Origin: AC-32 sp035518635
Lineage (GTDB): Bacteria > Actinomycetota > Thermoleophilia > Gaiellales > Gaiellaceae
NCBI GenBank assembly: GCA_035518635.1
Contig: DATIXI010000032.1
Coordinates: forward strand, 1-14,167
Direction: 5' to 3'
DNA: 14,167 bases
The translations under genes and the position numbers were made by a program. Positions 7,280 to 14,167 of this stretch are shown here, piece after piece (the stretch's first letter is position 1; every line of letters begins with the position of its first letter). Below the pieces are notes generated by a model, which searched no databases, was not told the DNA's origin, and worked only from the letters and a program-made list of their open reading frames with translations.

Positions 7280-7288
7280 GGGCCGATC

Positions 7289-8101
7289 TTAGGCGGCGAG
7301 CCCGGCGAGCCGGTCGGCAAGCTGGTTCAGTCCCCACTGGCGGACGAGAGCGGACGCCTCCGCCCACTTGGGGTTCTGGTCTTCGAGGGGAGGAAGAGGA
7401 GCGGAGGCGTCCAGCGCGGCTATTCGACGGTAGAGGCGCAAGTCCTCCGCCTCCGCCGCGAAGCGTCCCGCGGCGAGTGCGTCCTCGAGCGTCCGGTACT
7501 CGCGGAGGAGGTCCGCCGCCTTCTTCGGGCCGATCCCTGCGGCGCCGGGGAGCTTGTCGGACGGGTCGCCGCGTAGGGCAATGAAGTCCGGCACCTGCTC
7601 GGGATCGACCCCGTAGCGCTCCCGCACCTCCGCGGGCCCGATCCGCGCGAGCTCGGAGACCCCGCGCACCGGCTGCAGGATCGTCGTCCGCTTGCTCGCG
7701 AGCTGGAACGCGTCCCGGTCGGAGGTCGCGACGAGCGCGGTGCCGCCCCGCGCCTCCTCCGAGGCGACCGCGGCGGCGAGGAAGTCGTCCGCCTCGTAGC
7801 CCGCTCCCTTGGCCGCGGCGAAGCCCATCGTGTCGACAAGCCCGGGCAGGAGGTCGAGCTGCTCGACGAGCGGGTCGTCGAACTCGCGTCCGCTCTGGTA
7901 GGCCTCGAACGCCTCGTGACGGTACGTGGGCACGAACAGGGTGTCCCAGCCGACGAGGACCGCGCGCGGCCGCTCGCTCTCCCACAGCCGCAGGAGCATG
8001 TTCGTGAAGCCGACGACGACGCTCAGGCGCACCGACTTCGGCAGGCCGTGATACGCGCGATGGGCGAGGGAGTCGCCGTCGATGACGAGCAGCGGTCTCA
8101 C
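7289..8101 (-). CDS. Stand-alone 5'-3' exonuclease (PolA N-terminal domain type)
   Basis: A 270-residue flap/5' nuclease matching the N-terminal exonuclease domain of DNA polymerase I, without a polymerase part. Such proteins remove RNA primers and 5' flaps. The metal-binding acidic residues are all present: D8 (VIDGDSLAH), E103, D105 and D106 (GYEADDFL), D128 and D130 (TSDRDAFQL), D179 and D182 (RGDPSDKLPG). The last group leads into the helix-hairpin-helix GAAGIGPKKAADLL. Length is normal for a single-domain member. The GTG start at 8101 overlaps the plsC stop as GTGA (4 nt), which implies translational coupling and one transcript. Whether a full-length polA exists elsewhere cannot be seen here, so its share of primer removal is unknown. 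Confidence 0.93.
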   Translation of the reverse strand: MRPLLVIDGDSLAHRAYHGLPKSVRLSVVVGFTNMLLRLWESERPRAVLVGWDTLFVPTYRHEAFEAYQSGREFDDPLVEQLDLLPGLVDTMGFAAAKGAGYEADDFLAAAVASEEARGGTALVATSDRDAFQLASKRTTILQPVRGVSELARIGPAEVRERYGVDPEQVPDFIALRGDPSDKLPGAAGIGPKKAADLLREYRTLEDALAAGRFAAEAEDLRLYRRIAALDASAPLPPLEDQNPKWAEASALVRQWGLNQLADRLAGLAA

Positions 8102-8706
8102 AGCCCGGCGTGCAGCTCCTCGATCCGGTCCATGAGCTCTCCGGTCGCCGCCTCCGCGGCGACCTTCGTGTCGTGCCCCGCGAGCTCGCTCAGGTCGAGC
8201 GGCGGCCCGTAGGCGACGCGCAGCGGCCCGAGCCGAAGCAGGTGGTCGGTCCCGGAGATGGCCGCCGGCACGAGCGGCACGCCCGCTCCGAGAGCGATCC
8301 GCGCGGCTCCCGAGTGCGCGCGGGCGACGTGGCGCTTCTTCAGCCCCTTCGTCCGCCGGGTGCCCTCGGGAAACATGACCACGATCTCACCCTCACGCGC
8401 GAGCTCCATCGCCGTCCGCATCGCGTCGACGTCGCCCTGGCCGCGGCGCACCTTGAACGCTCCCCCTCCTTTCAGGATCGGCGCGAGCACCGGGTTGAAA
8501 AGCTCCGACTTGGCCATGAACCGCAGCTGCCGGTCCGGCCAGAGCGGCATCCCGAGAGCCCAGGGGTCGAAGTTCGACGTGTGGTTCGCGGCAAGGACGA
8601 ATCCCCCCTCGGGGAGGTATTCCAGCCCTCGAGCGCGAAGACGATACAGGCCCCGCACGACCGGCCAGCTGACCAGGCCGATGAACAGGTACACGGGCGA
8701 CATCAT
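8098..8706 (-). CDS. plsC: 1-acylglycerol-3-phosphate acyltransferase
   Basis: A 202-residue membrane-associated acyltransferase of the PlsC family, which adds the second acyl chain to lysophosphatidic acid in phospholipid synthesis. It has the catalytic HX4D box as NHTSNFD (H42, D47), the substrate-binding FPEGTRR at 112-118, and a C-terminal PAAISGTD block. The order and spacing are canonical. A hydrophobic N-terminus (residues 4-20) should anchor it to the inner face of the membrane. The start is chosen at ATG 8706. ATG 8703 and GTG 8712 are equally possible because no ribosome-binding site is visible, so a leaderless mRNA is plausible. It heads a minus-strand operon with the exonuclease, DUF6457 and deacetylase genes and diverges from the topoisomerase gene across 87 bp. 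Lysophospholipid acyltransferases of related type (acylating other backbones) cannot be excluded. Confidence 0.9.
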   Translation of the reverse strand: MMSPVYLFIGLVSWPVVRGLYRLRARGLEYLPEGGFVLAANHTSNFDPWALGMPLWPDRQLRFMAKSELFNPVLAPILKGGGAFKVRRGQGDVDAMRTAMELAREGEIVVMFPEGTRRTKGLKKRHVARAHSGAARIALGAGVPLVPAAISGTDHLLRLGPLRVAYGPPLDLSELAGHDTKVAAEAATGELMDRIEELHAGL

Positions 8707-8793
8707 GGGCACGCAATCGTCACATTTCCGCGAGCCATCGGCGCGCATTTCGCCGGTACGGTGGCCGCAAGCGGCTTCGCTAAGGTGGATTTC

Positions 8794-10971
8794 GTGAAAA
8801 CCCTCGTCATCGCCGAGAAGCCGTCGGTCGCCCGCGACATCGTGGACGCGCTGCCCGAAAGCTTCGAAGACCACGACGGTTACTTCGAGTCGGAGGACAC
8901 CGTGGTCACGTTCGCCGTCGGGCACCTCGTCGAGCTGATCAACCCGGAGGACTACGACGAGAGCTTCAAGAAGTGGCGCATGAAGGACCTGCCGATCGTC
9001 CCGGAGGAGTTCAAGCTCCGCGCGCGAGACGCGAAGTCGAAGAAGCAGCTGAACGCGATCCACAAGCTGCTCAAGCGCGACGACGTCAACCGGATCGTCA
9101 ACGCATGCGATGCAGGGCGCGAAGGCGAGCTGATCTTCGCGTACATCTACGAGACCTCCGGCGTCGAGAAGCCGGTCGAGCGCCTCTGGATCAGCTCGAT
9201 GACGAAGCAGGCGATCCGCGAGGGCTTCGAGCAGCTCCGCCCCGGCGAGCAGCTGCGCCCGCTCGAGGCAGCGGCGCGCTCCCGCTCGGAGGCGGACTGG
9301 CTCGTCGGCATGAATGCGACCCGCGCGGCGACCATCCGCGGCCGCGCGTGGGTCGGCGGCGTCGTCTCGCTCGGGCGGGTCCAGACGCCGACGCTGGCGC
9401 TGATGGTCAAGCGCGAGCGCGAGATCCAGGCGTTCGTCCCAGAGCCATACTGGCTCGTCCACGCGCAGTTCGACCCTCGGTACGAGGGCCTCTGGTTCGA
9501 GGGCGACGAGACGCGGCTGAAGGACGTCAAGCGGGCAGAGGAGATCGCGACGAAGGTCTCCGGCGCCGAAGGCGTCGTCGAGACCGTCGAGCGCAAGGAG
9601 CAGTCCGAGCGCGCCCCGCTCCTCTACGACCTCACCTCGCTGCAGCGCGACGCCAACCGCCGCTTCGGGTTCTCCGCGCGCCGCACGCTGCAGGCCGCGC
9701 AGTCGCTCTACGAGGACAAAAAGGCGATCACGTACCCGCGCACGAGCTCACGCTGGCTCTCCGGCGACCTCGTCGCGCAGCTCAAGCCGACCGCGTCCAC
9801 CCTCGAGCCGATCGGCGAGTACGCCGCGGCCGCGCGCTACGTGCTCGGCCTCGAGCAGCTGCCGCTCGCGCGCGTCGTGAACGACTCGAAGGTCGACGAC
9901 CATCACGCGATCATCCCCACCGACGTCGAGCACGACGTCGGTCGATTCTCTCCGGACGAGCGCCGCGTCTTCGATCTGATCGCCAGACGCTTCCTCGCCG
10001 TCTTCCACCCCCCTGCGCGCTACGCGCGCACGACGATCGTCACGCTCGTCGAGGAGGAGCGCTTCCGGACGCGCGGCAAGGTCACGCTCGAGGCCGGCTG
10101 GCGCGGCGTCTACGGCCTCGAGGCCGACGCCGACAGGCAGGCTCGCCAGGACGAGGACGCCGAGAACGAGAGCGCGGAGCTGCCGCAGCTCGATCAGGGC
10201 CAGAGCGTGAAGTGCACGGCCTCGGAGGTCGAGGCCAAGGAGACGAAGCCGCCGCCCCGCTACACGGAGGCGACGCTGCTCTCCGCGATGGAGACGGCCG
10301 GCAAGCTCGTCGACGACGAGGAGTTGCGCGAGGCGATGAAGGATCGTGGCCTCGGCACTCCGGCGACGCGCGCGGAGACGATCGAGACGCTGATCCGCCG
10401 CGAGTACATCGAGCGCGTGGCCAAGGACCTCCAGCCGACGCCGAAGGGCCTCCAGGTGATCACGATGCTCGAGGAGCATCCACTGACCTCGCCCGAGCTG
10501 ACAGGCGACTGGGAGAAGCGTTTGACCGACATCGAGCACGGGAATGACGACCGCGATGCCTTCATCAAGGACATCGCGAGCTTCACACAGGCGACCGTCG
10601 AGCAGATTGCCGCGCTCGACAAGGAGAAGCTCCGCCCCGAGCGCGTCGAGCTCGGCCTGTGCCCGCGCTGCGGCGCCGAGACCGGTGAGATCATCAGGGA
10701 GAACTCCAAGGCGTACGGCTGCACGAGCTGGAAGAGCCGCGAGGAGACCGGCTGCGGGTTCGTCATCTGGAAGCGGGTCGCGGGCCGGACGCTCACGCCC
10801 GAGATCGCCCGTCAGCTGCTGGAGGAAGGCAAGACCAAGGAGGTCATCTCTGGCTTCCGATCACGTGCCGGCAAACCTTTTCGCGCGCGACTCGTCTTGA
10901 ATGACGAGGGGAAGGTTGAGTTCGATTTCCCCGCGCGTACGCAATCCAAAGAGGCCGCCGTCGCGGAATAG
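8794..10971 (+). CDS. topB: Type IA DNA topoisomerase, topoisomerase III (TopB)-like
   Basis: A 725-residue type IA topoisomerase that nicks one DNA strand through a 5'-phosphotyrosine, relaxing or decatenating DNA. The N-terminal Toprim domain has E8 in LVIAEKPSVA and CDAGREGELIF with D106, E110 and E112. The Gly at 108, where topoisomerase I has a second Asp, is typical of TopB-type enzymes as far as I recall. The catalytic tyrosine is Y314 in TYPRTSS, followed by HHAIIPT in the gate domain. GLGTPATRAETIE marks the late core. The C-terminus carries one zinc-ribbon-like unit with C623, C626, C643 and C654, then a topoisomerase C-terminal repeat. Start is GTG at 8794 with AAGGTGG at 8782-8788; the open frame upstream belongs to no conserved domain. 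It diverges from plsC. A topA-like assignment is less likely because of the VKTLVIAEKPS start and the single zinc unit. Confidence 0.92.
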   Translation: MKTLVIAEKPSVARDIVDALPESFEDHDGYFESEDTVVTFAVGHLVELINPEDYDESFKKWRMKDLPIVPEEFKLRARDAKSKKQLNAIHKLLKRDDVNRIVNACDAGREGELIFAYIYETSGVEKPVERLWISSMTKQAIREGFEQLRPGEQLRPLEAAARSRSEADWLVGMNATRAATIRGRAWVGGVVSLGRVQTPTLALMVKREREIQAFVPEPYWLVHAQFDPRYEGLWFEGDETRLKDVKRAEEIATKVSGAEGVVETVERKEQSERAPLLYDLTSLQRDANRRFGFSARRTLQAAQSLYEDKKAITYPRTSSRWLSGDLVAQLKPTASTLEPIGEYAAAARYVLGLEQLPLARVVNDSKVDDHHAIIPTDVEHDVGRFSPDERRVFDLIARRFLAVFHPPARYARTTIVTLVEEERFRTRGKVTLEAGWRGVYGLEADADRQARQDEDAENESAELPQLDQGQSVKCTASEVEAKETKPPPRYTEATLLSAMETAGKLVDDEELREAMKDRGLGTPATRAETIETLIRREYIERVAKDLQPTPKGLQVITMLEEHPLTSPELTGDWEKRLTDIEHGNDDRDAFIKDIASFTQATVEQIAALDKEKLRPERVELGLCPRCGAETGEIIRENSKAYGCTSWKSREETGCGFVIWKRVAGRTLTPEIARQLLEEGKTKEVISGFRSRAGKPFRARLVLNDEGKVEFDFPARTQSKEAAVAE

Positions 10972-11016
10972 GTCGACAGAGGATCACGTTGAATCCGCCG
11001 AGCCCGTCCAGGAGGG

Positions 11017-11045
11017 CTGTCGTCCCCTGTTCAGGCGAGGATAAT
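11017..11045 (+). promoter_or_regulatory. Candidate promoter of the sigma factor gene
   Basis: GATAAT at 11040-11045 matches five of six -10 bases. CTGTCG at 11017-11022 is a weak -35 (3 of 6) at 17-nt spacing. The transcript would start near 11052, leaving a leader of about 50 nt before the TTG start codon. A short imperfect stem (AGCCC 11001-11005 with GGGCT 11014-11018) sits just upstream and may mark the end of the topoisomerase transcript; it lacks a T run. Confidence 0.4.
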
Positions 11046-11101
11046 GACCGTACAGTTCGAAGGACCGAGGCAGGAACGAGCACAGGAGCGAAGAGGAGAA
11101 A

Positions 11102-12190
11102 TTGACCCAGAATCAACTTCACGAACTGCTTGAGACAGAGCCCGCGCGCGTGCTGCTGGAGGGTGCGGAAGAGCGCGGCTTCGTCGAGCCGGCCGAGCTC
11201 GAGGCGTTCGCGCTCGAGCACGACCTGGCCGAGGACGAGGTCGAGCTGCTGACGCGCGAGCTGGAGGCCACCGGCCTCGAGGTGCGCGACACCGCCCCCG
11301 CCGAGGCGACGCCGGAGCGCGAGAAGGCTTCCGAGCCCGCGGCCACCCCCGAGCCGGAGGCGCACGTGCTCGTCGGCGCCGCCGACAGCCTGCAGCTCTT
11401 CCTCGCCGACATCGGCCGCCACAAGCTGCTGACTGCGGCCGAGGAGGTCATGCTCGCGAAGGCGATCGAGCGCGGCGACCTCACCGCCAAGCGGCGGATG
11501 ATCGAGTCGAACCTGCGTCTGGTCGTCTCGATCGCGAAGGGCTACCGCGGACTCGGCGTCCCGTTCCTCGACCTGATCCAGGAGGGCACGCTCGGCCTGA
11601 ACCGCGCGGTCGAGAAGTTCGACTGGCGCCGCGGCTACAAGTTCTCCACGTACGCGACCTGGTGGATCCGCCAGTCGGTGCAGCGCGCGGTCGCGAACCA
11701 CGCGCGCACGATCCGCGTCCCCGTGCACGTTGTCGAGCGGCAGCAGAAGCTCGGCCGCGCTGCGCGGCGGCTCGAGGTCGAGCTCGGCCGCGAGGCGACG
11801 AAGGAGGAGCTCGCGGAGGCCACCGGCCTGCCGATCCAGCACGTCGACGAGGCGCTCGGCGCCGCCCAGGCATCCGTCTCCCTGAACCAGACGGTCGGGG
11901 CGGACGACGAGGGTGAGCTCGGCGACCTGTTCGCAGACCGTGAGGCGGCCGACCCGTTCGACGAGGCCGAGGAATCGCTCCGGCGCCAGGGCGTGCGCCG
12001 CGCGCTCGACGCCCTCCCCGAGCGGGAGCGGCGGATCCTCGAGCTGCGCTTCGGTTTCGAGGGCGAGCCGTGGACTCTCGAGGCGATCGGCCACGAGCTC
12101 GAGCTCACGCGTGAGCGCGTGCGCCAGCTCGAGGGCCAGGCGCTGGCCCGCCTCGCAGCGCTGCGCGAGCTTCAGACCGTCGCCGCGTAG
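11102..12190 (+). CDS. rpoD: RNA polymerase sigma factor, RpoD/SigA-type
   Basis: A 362-residue sigma-70 factor that directs RNA polymerase to promoters. A region 1.1-like segment lies at about 5-58, then an Ala/Pro/Glu-rich linker. Region 1.2 (SLQLFLADIGRHKLLTAAEE) is at about 95-125. Region 2 (about 130-205) has SNLRLVVSIAKGY, DLIQEG at 157-162 and the -10-recognising YATWWIRQ from 184. Region 3 is at about 205-280. Region 4 (about 295-355) has LPERERRILELRFG and the helix-turn-helix ending in RERVRQLEGQAL. Region 1.1 and the complete 1.2-4 set favour a primary or close group 2 sigma factor; I cannot tell which without seeing the rest of the genome. The start is TTG at 11102, with AGGAG at 11094-11098 only three bases upstream; no in-frame ATG or GTG gives a better start. 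Confidence 0.93.
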   Translation: MTQNQLHELLETEPARVLLEGAEERGFVEPAELEAFALEHDLAEDEVELLTRELEATGLEVRDTAPAEATPEREKASEPAATPEPEAHVLVGAADSLQLFLADIGRHKLLTAAEEVMLAKAIERGDLTAKRRMIESNLRLVVSIAKGYRGLGVPFLDLIQEGTLGLNRAVEKFDWRRGYKFSTYATWWIRQSVQRAVANHARTIRVPVHVVERQQKLGRAARRLEVELGREATKEELAEATGLPIQHVDEALGAAQASVSLNQTVGADDEGELGDLFADREAADPFDEAEESLRRQGVRRALDALPERERRILELRFGFEGEPWTLEAIGHELELTRERVRQLEGQALARLAALRELQTVAA

Positions 12191-12220
12191 CGCGCTTCCA
12201 CCACGGACAACTGACGCGCA

Positions 12221-12235
12221 GGCGCATTCCGCGCC
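12221..12235 (+). terminator. Small stem-loop after the sigma factor gene
   Basis: GGCGC (12221-12225), loop ATTCC, and GCGCC (12231-12235) form a 5-bp stem 30 bases past the sigma stop codon. No T tract follows, so it is a weak terminator candidate. The surrounding 117-nt gap also holds CAGGCGCA at 12219 and a tandem AGGCGC pair near 12273. TAACAT at 12238-12243 is -10-like, but its nearest -35-like sequence (CTGACG, 12211-12216) is 21 nt away. Confidence 0.22.
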
Positions 12236-12307
12236 GCTAACATCTGCCTCTCGCCGAGCGTCCGTATCACCAGGCGCAGGCGCAACTCGATCCAGGGAGA
12301 TGGTCCC

Positions 12308-13996
12308 GTGAAGCGAGCGATTTCTCTTTCGGTGGCGGCGATCGCCTTGACGGTGATCGCTGCGGGGTGCGGCGGCTCGAGCAAGAGCAGCTCAGGCACG
12401 ACCTCCACGACTGCGGCCGGCGGAAAGGGCGGGACGATGCTCACGGTCGCCAACGCCGCGCCGTCCGGGTCGATCGACACGCAGGTCAACTACACGCTGC
12501 AGGGTTGGCAGCTGTACATCCTCACGCATGACGGCCTCGTCGCCTTCAAGCGAGCAGGAGGCTCCGAAGGGACGAAGATCGTCCCCGACCTCGTGGAGTC
12601 GATCCCCACGCCCACCAACGGGGGCAAGACGTGGGTGTTCAAGCTTCGTTCCGGGATCAAGTTCTCGAACGGTCAGGCCCTGACCGGGAACGACGTCAAG
12701 GCGACGTTCGAGCGGCTGTTCAAGATCGGCGACAGCCCGAATGCCGGCACCTGGTACAACGGGATCGTCGGCGCCGACGCCTGCCTCAAGACCCCGAAGA
12801 CCTGCAACCTGTCGAAGGGCATCGTCGTCAACGGCAACACGGTCACGTTCCATCTCACGAAGGGCGACCCGGAGTTCCTCGACAAGCTTGCGGTCCCGTT
12901 CGCGTTCATCCTCCCGGCGAGCACGCCGGCGAAGAACGTCAACATTCCGCCGCCCGGCACCGGCCCGTACATGTGGGCCCAGTACGCACCCACCAAGCAG
13001 ATCAAGCTGACACGCAACCCCTACTTCAAGCAGTGGTCGGCGGACGCTCAGCCGGCGGGGAACCCGGACGTGATCATCCAGAAGTTCGGCCTCACCCCGG
13101 ACGCCGAGGTGACCCAGGTCGAGAACGGCCAGGCCGACTGGATGTTCGACCAGATCCCCGCGGGACGGTTGAACGAGATCAGCACCAACTACACGAGCCA
13201 GGTGCACATCAACCCGCTCACGCAGGTCGAGTACATGGCGCTCAACACGCGGATCCCGCCATTCAACAACCTCAAGGCGCGCCAGGCGGTCAACTTCGCG
13301 ACCGACCGGAACGCGCTCGTCAAGATCTACGGCGGACCGAAGCTCGCGACGCCGACCTGTCAGGTCCTCCCGCCGGGCTTCCCCGGCTACGAGGCGTACT
13401 GCCCGTACACGATCAACCCCGGCAGCGGGAAGTGGACCGGGCCCGACATGCAGAAGGCGAAGCAGTTGATCGCGCAGTCCGGCACCAAGGGCATGGCGGT
13501 CAAGGTCAACACGCAGAACACCGACCCGCAGCGGTCCTACGGCCTCTATTTCGTCGGCCTGCTGAACAAGCTCGGGTACAAGGCGACGCTCCAGCCGCTG
13601 TCCGGCAGCATCCAGTACCCGTACGTGCAGAACTCCAAGAACAAGGTCCAGATGGCCTGGTCCGACTGGTACCAGGACTACCCTGCGGCGTCTGACTTCC
13701 TGGTCGTCCTGCTCGGCTGCGACTCGTTCCATCCGAACAGCAACTCGAGCCCGAACATCGCCGCGTTCTGCAACCAGAGCATCCAGGCGAAGATGGATCA
13801 GGCGGGGAAGACGGGCATCACCGACCAGGCCGCCGCGAACACGCAATGGGCGGCCGTCGACAAGGCGGTGACGGATCAGGCTCCGTGGGTCGCGATGATG
13901 AACACGAAGTACGTCAACTTCGTGTCGAAGCGGGTGAAGGGCTTCATCTTCAGCCCGCAGTGGTACTTCCTGCTCGACCAGGCGTCCGTGAAGTAG
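12308..13996 (+). CDS. ABC transporter substrate-binding lipoprotein, family 5 (peptide-type)
   Basis: A 562-residue extracellular binding protein of the SBP_bac_5 family, which delivers peptides or similar solutes to an ABC importer. Residues 1-20 are a lipoprotein signal peptide ending in a VIAAGC lipobox, so C21 would be lipidated and anchor the protein outside the membrane. A Ser/Thr/Gly-rich linker (about 22-42) follows. The family pattern is clear: KIVPDLVESI, TWVFKLRSGIKFSNGQALTGNDV, the GTGPYMW segment, LTRNPYF, the MALNTRIPPFNNLKARQAVNFATD segment, and a C-terminal DFLVVLLGC domain. Several cysteines in close pairs may form disulfides. Start is GTG at 12308 with AGGGAGA at 12294-12300, seven bases upstream. 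A permease gene follows after 19 nt, so this is the first gene of a transporter operon. The true solute cannot be inferred from sequence alone. Confidence 0.94.
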   Translation: MKRAISLSVAAIALTVIAAGCGGSSKSSSGTTSTTAAGGKGGTMLTVANAAPSGSIDTQVNYTLQGWQLYILTHDGLVAFKRAGGSEGTKIVPDLVESIPTPTNGGKTWVFKLRSGIKFSNGQALTGNDVKATFERLFKIGDSPNAGTWYNGIVGADACLKTPKTCNLSKGIVVNGNTVTFHLTKGDPEFLDKLAVPFAFILPASTPAKNVNIPPPGTGPYMWAQYAPTKQIKLTRNPYFKQWSADAQPAGNPDVIIQKFGLTPDAEVTQVENGQADWMFDQIPAGRLNEISTNYTSQVHINPLTQVEYMALNTRIPPFNNLKARQAVNFATDRNALVKIYGGPKLATPTCQVLPPGFPGYEAYCPYTINPGSGKWTGPDMQKAKQLIAQSGTKGMAVKVNTQNTDPQRSYGLYFVGLLNKLGYKATLQPLSGSIQYPYVQNSKNKVQMAWSDWYQDYPAASDFLVVLLGCDSFHPNSNSSPNIAAFCNQSIQAKMDQAGKTGITDQAAANTQWAAVDKAVTDQAPWVAMMNTKYVNFVSKRVKGFIFSPQWYFLLDQASVK

Positions 13997-14015
13997 CCGG
14001 GGGAACGGACGGCAA

Positions 14016-14167
14016 GTGGCCGAGTTCGCCTACGAGCCGGAACCGGAAGTCGTACTCGCGCCCGGCGAGGCGCGCCAGGAGATAACGGGCAAGAGTCCCT
14101 GGCGCCTCGCCGGGCGCCGCTTGATTCGGAACAGGAGCGCGATGGCGGCGCTCGCCGTCTTCCTCGG
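14016..14167 (+). CDS. OppC-like ABC transporter permease, N-terminal fragment (cut by window end)
   Basis: The first 50 codons of an inner-membrane permease. After a variable acidic leader, GKSPWRLAGRRLIRNRSAMAALAVF matches the cytosolic N-terminus and start of the first helix found in OppC/DppC-type permeases (shown here split: GKSPWRLAGRR then LIRNRSAMAALAVF). The frame is open to the window edge. The start is GTG at 14016, 19 nt after the binding-protein stop; GGGGGA at about 13999-14004 is a rather distant ribosome-site candidate. A later start (TTG 14121 region or ATG 14142) would remove the conserved basic segment, so it is less likely. Codons 15-34 contain a 20-bp inverted repeat that should fold in the mRNA. 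Finding OppC before OppB would be an unusual gene order unless OppB lies further downstream. Confidence 0.8.
   Translation, partial: MAEFAYEPEPEVVLAPGEARQEITGKSPWRLAGRRLIRNRSAMAALAVFL
14058..14117 (+). repeat. Long inverted repeat inside the permease 5' coding region
   Basis: The left arm, 14058-14079, and the right arm, 14098-14117, are reverse complements over 20 base pairs, apart from one extra GC dinucleotide in the left arm. The arms begin GCGCCCGGCGAGGCGC on the left and end with its complement on the right, so 16 bp are uninterrupted, followed by CAGG/CCTG. The loop is 18 nt (14080-14097). It begins 42 bases after the GTG start codon and lies wholly within the reading frame. Confidence 0.85.

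Noticed and set aside
7059..7985. Upstream in-frame extension of the deacetylase to 7985
   Set aside because: It runs through the exonuclease and DUF6457 genes in another frame and encodes Arg/Gly-rich sequence. It is open only because of GC bias.
8764..8775. Inverted repeat GCCGC-AA-GCGGC upstream of the topoisomerase gene
   Set aside because: Only 5 bp per arm in very GC-rich sequence, with a 2-nt loop; chance is likely and no operator family is recognised.
11044..11133. A 29-codon upstream frame overlapping the sigma factor start
   Set aside because: Its ATG overlaps the best -10 element, so the predicted transcript would not include it; composition is not protein-like.

Overview
The window is a G+C-rich chromosomal segment. 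It most likely comes from an actinobacterium of the class Thermoleophilia (Gaiellales/Solirubrobacterales type). This rests on the strong GC/GTC third-position bias, frequent GTG starts, GTGA gene overlaps, a DUF6457-type small protein, a cyclase-ATPase-TPR regulator and the style of the RpoD-like sigma factor. The lineage call is inference from protein character, not a search. I see no insertion sequences, integrases, tRNAs, CRISPR repeats or phage genes, so this looks like core or stable genome rather than a mobile island.

Layout, left to right. (1) The 3' part of RNase P RNA (rnpB) ends in a textbook intrinsic terminator. (2) A plus-strand gene encodes a class III nucleotide cyclase joined to an ATPase and a TPR region. 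Its promoter is placed so that the transcript should start at the GTG codon (leaderless). A plus-strand gene for a small K+-channel-like membrane protein follows. (3) A minus-strand sensor histidine kinase converges on the channel gene with a CTAG stop-codon overlap. Its NarL-type response regulator is divergent on the plus strand, 42 nt away. (4) A 141-nt gap between convergent genes holds a dyad, a structured stem and a terminator-like hairpin. (5) A minus-strand operon reads plsC (acyltransferase), stand-alone 5'-3' exonuclease, DUF6457 protein, and histone-deacetylase-like amidohydrolase. These genes overlap or nearly touch. The last gene has no ordinary start codon at its expected N-terminus. 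(6) Divergent from plsC is a complete type IA topoisomerase of the TopB/topoisomerase III kind. An RpoD/SigA-like sigma factor starting with TTG follows on the same strand. (7) The window ends with an ABC peptide-type transporter: a lipoprotein substrate-binding gene, then the first 50 codons of an OppC-like permease. The 5' coding region of that permease contains a striking 20-bp inverted repeat.

Functionally the segment mixes housekeeping (rnpB, sigma factor, topoisomerase, exonuclease, acyltransferase), signalling (cyclase-ATPase, two-component pair) and uptake (peptide ABC system). I found no clear new defence or biosynthetic system. The most unusual signals are non-coding or translational: the permease hairpin, the start-less deacetylase gene, the structured gap near 6.1 kb, and the hairpin that encloses two overlapping convergent stop codons.
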